DNA of 64,000 nucleotides from Acinetobacter dispersus (lineage in GTDB: Bacteria > Pseudomonadota > Gammaproteobacteria > Pseudomonadales > Moraxellaceae): assembly GCF_009884975.1 (NCBI RefSeq), contig NZ_CP041970.1, positions 992,001-1,056,000 of the forward strand, given 5' to 3'. The position numbers and the translations under genes are program-made. The notes under the pieces were generated by a model, which was given only the letters and a program-made list of their open reading frames with translations, was not told the DNA's origin and did not search any database. The stretch's first letter is position 1, and each line of letters opens with the position of its first letter. Below are positions 59,790 to 64,000 of this stretch, piece after piece.

Positions 59790-60236
59790 ATGATTCATAG
59801 TAATGTTTTTGAGGCTATACAGAATGAAAGTGGCATCAGAAGGATCGATAATATTTATATAGATAGAGATGGAAATAGTGAAGATAACTCATTTTCTATA
59901 GAACAATTAATGATTGAAATTGATTTTAAGCTTTGGGTCTTTCAAGTAAATCGAGAGTTTGATGAAATTGAATTAATCCTTAAAACTAAATTAGAGATCA
60001 ATTTTGAAGAGTATAAAGAATTTAATAGCCTCTCTAATTTGAAAGGCTTAGAGATTGGATCATTGTTTGCAATTATTAATGAAAGAGGTTACACCGATGG
60101 AGTTAAATTGAAATTATTTAGTGGGATATTAACTAGTGAAACTCCTCCTTTTTGTGGAACACTCACATTGATTGCTTTAGCTTCAGGTCTACAATATGAG
60201 TTGAGTTCGGTAGGAATTGATACATATCTAATTTAA
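59790..60236 (+). CDS. hypothetical protein (possibly DUF6334-like)
   Basis: A 148-residue soluble protein of low GC. It has the segment SIEQLMIEIDFKLWVFQVNR (about 36-55), a DEIELILK strand, GLEIGSLFAIINERGYTDG (about 87-105) and a hydrophobic C-terminus. It resembles small stand-alone proteins grouped with polymorphic-toxin immunity proteins, but I cannot confirm a family. AAAGGAA precedes the start. It ends one base before the convergent phospholipase D stop. Confidence 0.6.
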   Translation: MIHSNVFEAIQNESGIRRIDNIYIDRDGNSEDNSFSIEQLMIEIDFKLWVFQVNREFDEIELILKTKLEINFEEYKEFNSLSNLKGLEIGSLFAIINERGYTDGVKLKLFSGILTSETPPFCGTLTLIALASGLQYELSSVGIDTYLI

Positions 60237-60237
60237 T

Positions 60238-61791
60238 TTACATCATCCATTCAACAGGAAAATAAGACACAAAGTGCATGGTAAAACGCTGAAATCTGGT
60301 ACTTTCAGGGTCATGATGATGTTCAACTACTTCACCATTTTCTTTATGCTCATACCAAACAATATTGCCATTTTGATCTAATTTGAGCTGATATGCCACT
60401 TGTAACAAATGCTGATCAAGCATGGCGGTGATCTGGTCTTGTAAATGATCAGATTCCACCACTAAACCAACTTCTGTATTTAGATGAGCAGAGCGCGGGT
60501 CAAAGTTAAACGATCCAATAAAAACTTTTCCATCGACATCAAAAAATTTGGCATGCAAACTTGAACGGTTTTTGCCTTTTACAGGAATCACGCTACCTGT
60601 CGCAATTTCATACCAAGTCCGTTTTTTACGTTCAATATTCGGTTTAAACTCATAGAGTTGTACGCCACTTTGTAAAAGTGGTTTACGGTATTGGCTATAA
60701 AAAGAATGTACCACGGCGACATCATTCGCCACTAAGCTATTGGTCAAGACACGGACTTGAATACTATCTTTGGTGAGTTGATTGAGGTAGGTGGTTCCTT
60801 GTTTAGTTGGTACGAAATAAGCGGAGACCAACTCCATATGTTGTTCTGGTTTACCCATAATTTTCAGAACTTGAGCATATAAAAGTTCCTGATCTTTGGC
60901 TTGTCCTAAGGCCTTATTCGGATGATCTGCGACAAAATGCGCTTTTGCCCATTGGATCGGATAGTTTTGTAGACGTAATTTTAAATAATCTTGAGCGGCT
61001 TCGAGTTTATCTTCGGTGGGTGTATCAACCTGATCTAAGGCTTTATAAGTATTTCTTAAACTTTCCAGTTGTTGAGGTGTACCAGAACCCATTAATTGTT
61101 CTGTTGAATAACTGAGCTTATCTGACCAGAATTCATCGAAAACCTGTTCCGCGCGATCGACGGCTTTACCGTAGAACAAAATATCCATATCGCTAAATTG
61201 AAACTGGTCGCTGGCATCAAAATATTCACTACTGATATTACGCCCACCCGTCACTGCGATTGAATGATCGGCAATAGTGAGCTTATTGTGCATACGATGA
61301 TTAATCTGTTTTAGTCTAAAAACATAATCAATAAAGCGTAAGTGCCTAAACTTATAAGGATTGAAAATACGGATTTCAAAATTTGGATGCTGGGCTAGGG
61401 CTTTTAAGGTTTTATCTAGTTTTACGCCATTCTGATCATCAATCAATAAACGGACTTTTACCCCGCGATCAGCTGCTTTGAGCAACTCATGCAGCATCAT
61501 GTTGCCAATGGCGTCGTCATTCCAAATATAATATTGTAAATCCAATTGATACTTGGCATTTCGAATTAAATGAATACGAGAGGCAATACTTAAGAAGGCA
61601 TCATCCAATGCTAAAAATGCAGTTAAACCTTTTTCAATATTAAGATCGGCTTGTGGATCATTCATCCACTTTGTTTTCGTATGCAAGGAGTTACTCCGAT
61701 CATGGTTCTGGTTGGGTGGCAAAGAACAACCACCAATTCCTAACATGATAACAAGTGTCATTATCTTAAAATGGTATGAATTGTTTATCAT
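60238..61791 (-). CDS. phospholipase D-family lipoprotein (cardiolipin synthase-like)
   Basis: A 517-residue protein with lipobox GIGGC (Cys22) and two PLD/HKD motifs: HNKLTIADHSIAVTGGRN (about 173-190) and HAKFFDVDGKVFIGSFNFDP (about 423-442). Both catalytic His-x-Lys-x4-Asp sets are complete. It belongs to the lipoprotein ClsC-like/YmdC-type branch; phosphatidyl transfer or hydrolysis is expected at the membrane. ATG 61791 is taken as the start; a TTG at 61803 is in frame. Confidence 0.88.
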   Translation of the reverse strand: MINNSYHFKIMTLVIMLGIGGCSLPPNQNHDRSNSLHTKTKWMNDPQADLNIEKGLTAFLALDDAFLSIASRIHLIRNAKYQLDLQYYIWNDDAIGNMMLHELLKAADRGVKVRLLIDDQNGVKLDKTLKALAQHPNFEIRIFNPYKFRHLRFIDYVFRLKQINHRMHNKLTIADHSIAVTGGRNISSEYFDASDQFQFSDMDILFYGKAVDRAEQVFDEFWSDKLSYSTEQLMGSGTPQQLESLRNTYKALDQVDTPTEDKLEAAQDYLKLRLQNYPIQWAKAHFVADHPNKALGQAKDQELLYAQVLKIMGKPEQHMELVSAYFVPTKQGTTYLNQLTKDSIQVRVLTNSLVANDVAVVHSFYSQYRKPLLQSGVQLYEFKPNIERKKRTWYEIATGSVIPVKGKNRSSLHAKFFDVDGKVFIGSFNFDPRSAHLNTEVGLVVESDHLQDQITAMLDQHLLQVAYQLKLDQNGNIVWYEHKENGEVVEHHHDPESTRFQRFTMHFVSYFPVEWMM

Positions 61792-61994
61792 TTTATTGAT
61801 CAAGCGTGTGGATCCAACAGTAATGTATAGATGATTGATTTTCTTATATATCTAAATGTTTGTTTGTTCCAAGGGTGAAATGTAATTATAAATATAATCA
61901 ATAAGTTATCATTTTAATAATTTAATTTTATATGTAAATAAGTTCCAATGAGTACAGCCTAATAGAATCTAGATCAATAAATATTGAGCTTAAG

Positions 61995-62014
61995 TACTAT
62001 ACTGGTGTATAGTA
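61995..62014. promoter_or_regulatory. FrmR operator candidate
   Basis: TACTATAC-TGGT-GTATAGTA is a perfect 8-4-8 palindrome, 28 bases upstream of the frmR start, resembling the TACT...AGTA operators of the CsoR/RcnR/FrmR family. Confidence 0.8.
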
Positions 62015-62042
62015 TATTTTTAGATTTAATGTGGTCGACATT

Positions 62043-63448
<1,406 letters not shown>

Positions 63449-63462
63449 TTTAAAAATGATAG

Positions 63463-63493
63463 GATTTGATGGTGTGAAATACATCATCAAATC
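63463..63493 (+). terminator. stem-loop between frmA and the ModE-like gene
   Basis: GATTTGATG (63463-63471) pairs with CATCAAATC (63485-63493), a 9-bp perfect stem with a 13-base loop. There is no T run after it. Confidence 0.45.
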
Positions 63494-63507
63494 TTGGGTA
63501 ATATGCA

Positions 63508-63864
63508 ATGTCAAAAGCACAATTAAAGCTACATGTGCGAATCTTATCTGATGAGCAGATTGCTTTTGGTCCAGGTAAAGCTGAGCTACTTGAAGCAATC
63601 TATCGTACAGGCTCAATTTCTCAAGCAGCAAAGTCTATGGACATGAGTTATCGCCGTGCTTGGCAACTGGTTGATACCATGAATCAATGCTTTCATTCCA
63701 ATCTGGTCGATACCCAAACAGGCGGAACGCATGGTGGTGGTGCAGTGGTAACCGAATTGGGGCAAGTGGTGCTCAAGAAATTTAGAGCAATGGAGCAGCA
63801 AGCAATTCAGGCTGTTGCAACTGAGTTTGAAGATTTAGCCAATTATCTAAAAGTAAATAAATAA
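63508..63864 (+). CDS. ModE-like winged helix-turn-helix protein
   Basis: A 118-residue protein equal to the DNA-binding half of ModE: the segment KAELLEAIYRTGSISQAAKS (about 26-45) and the recognition helix MSYRRAWQLVDTMN (about 48-61) are characteristic, as is TGGTHGGGAVVTELG (about 72-86). The molybdate-binding TOBE domains are absent, so it is a short single-domain form, as in many proteobacteria. Targets are unknown. About 140 bases after it no further gene begins before the window ends. Confidence 0.87.
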   Translation: MSKAQLKLHVRILSDEQIAFGPGKAELLEAIYRTGSISQAAKSMDMSYRRAWQLVDTMNQCFHSNLVDTQTGGTHGGGAVVTELGQVVLKKFRAMEQQAIQAVATEFEDLANYLKVNK

Positions 63865-64000
63865 TCTTATAAATATAAATAATTTAAACAGTATTTCATC
63901 ATCTTTGTTTTGATTTTTTCTTTCTCAATAAAAATTTGCTGAGTTATAGCGCATACATATTCTTGTCGGATCTTTTTAGCACCATCAATAAACCATTCAA

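Overview
The window looks like the chromosome of an Acinetobacter-type gammaproteobacterium. The DNA is AT-rich. Many gene sets and neighbourhoods are typical of that genus: ftsY, cydP-cydA-cydB-cydX-ybgE, ktrAB, a PldA with a long N-terminal extension, pyrG-kdsA-eno-ftsB-ispD, and Fur- and Zur-controlled TonB receptors. The assignment rests on recognised protein families and gene order; I cannot name the species. I saw no rRNA, tRNA, CRISPR array or complete insertion sequence.

Layout. 1-3.5 kb: ftsY, a nitroreductase, a DUF2057 periplasmic protein and a GNAT pseudogene with two in-frame stops. 3.6-8.2 kb: a ferric-siderophore uptake unit, with a PepSY/DUF3649/DUF3325 membrane operon divergent from a TonB-dependent receptor and Fur-like boxes between them. 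8.3-11.6 kb: a complete cytochrome bd operon including the 33-residue CydX and the small CydP. 12.2-14.2 kb: YqiJ-like protein, Rieske protein and PfkB kinase. 14.3-19.6 kb: a GNAT gene behind a Fur-like box, a PreP-like M16 peptidase, pldA and a C39-like protein. 19.6-21.6 kb: ktrB and ktrA. 22-30.5 kb: ilvA, rpiA, YgjP-like peptidase, a CDP-alcohol phosphatidyltransferase homologue, a large lipoprotein, argC, a DUF6776 protein and clpS. 31-35.4 kb: clpA, ynfA and an ABC-F ATPase.

35.4-37.1 kb holds what I consider the most interesting element. The 5' region of a DAHP synthase gene carries a promoter, an 18-residue leader peptide with the run YFYFWQY, a chain of mutually exclusive hairpins ending in an intrinsic terminator, and then a second, well-translated 30-residue leader peptide that is again full of Tyr, Phe and Trp. 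This reads as a two-stage aromatic-amino-acid attenuator controlling the first step of the shikimate pathway.

37.1-43.1 kb: a PadR-controlled divergent cluster (alpha/beta hydrolase and PadR on one side; FadH-like reductase, SnoaL-like protein, SGNH hydrolase and a second alpha/beta hydrolase on the other) with two near-identical 16-bp palindromic operators. 43-49 kb: a Pro/Glu-rich lipoprotein and the pyrG-kdsA-eno-ftsB-ispD housekeeping run. 49-54 kb: a DUF6438 lipoprotein, a YeeE/YedE pair with a persulfide-dioxygenase-like hydrolase (sulfur module), and a ZnuD-like zinc receptor behind a perfect Zur-like palindrome. 54-60 kb: a more accessory, AT-rich stretch (DUF2867, flavin monooxygenase, methyltransferase, AraC regulator, LysE exporter, a gene remnant, a DNA glycosylase-like gene, orphans). 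60-64 kb: a phospholipase D lipoprotein, the formaldehyde-detoxification pair frmR-frmA with its operator, and a ModE-like DNA-binding protein.
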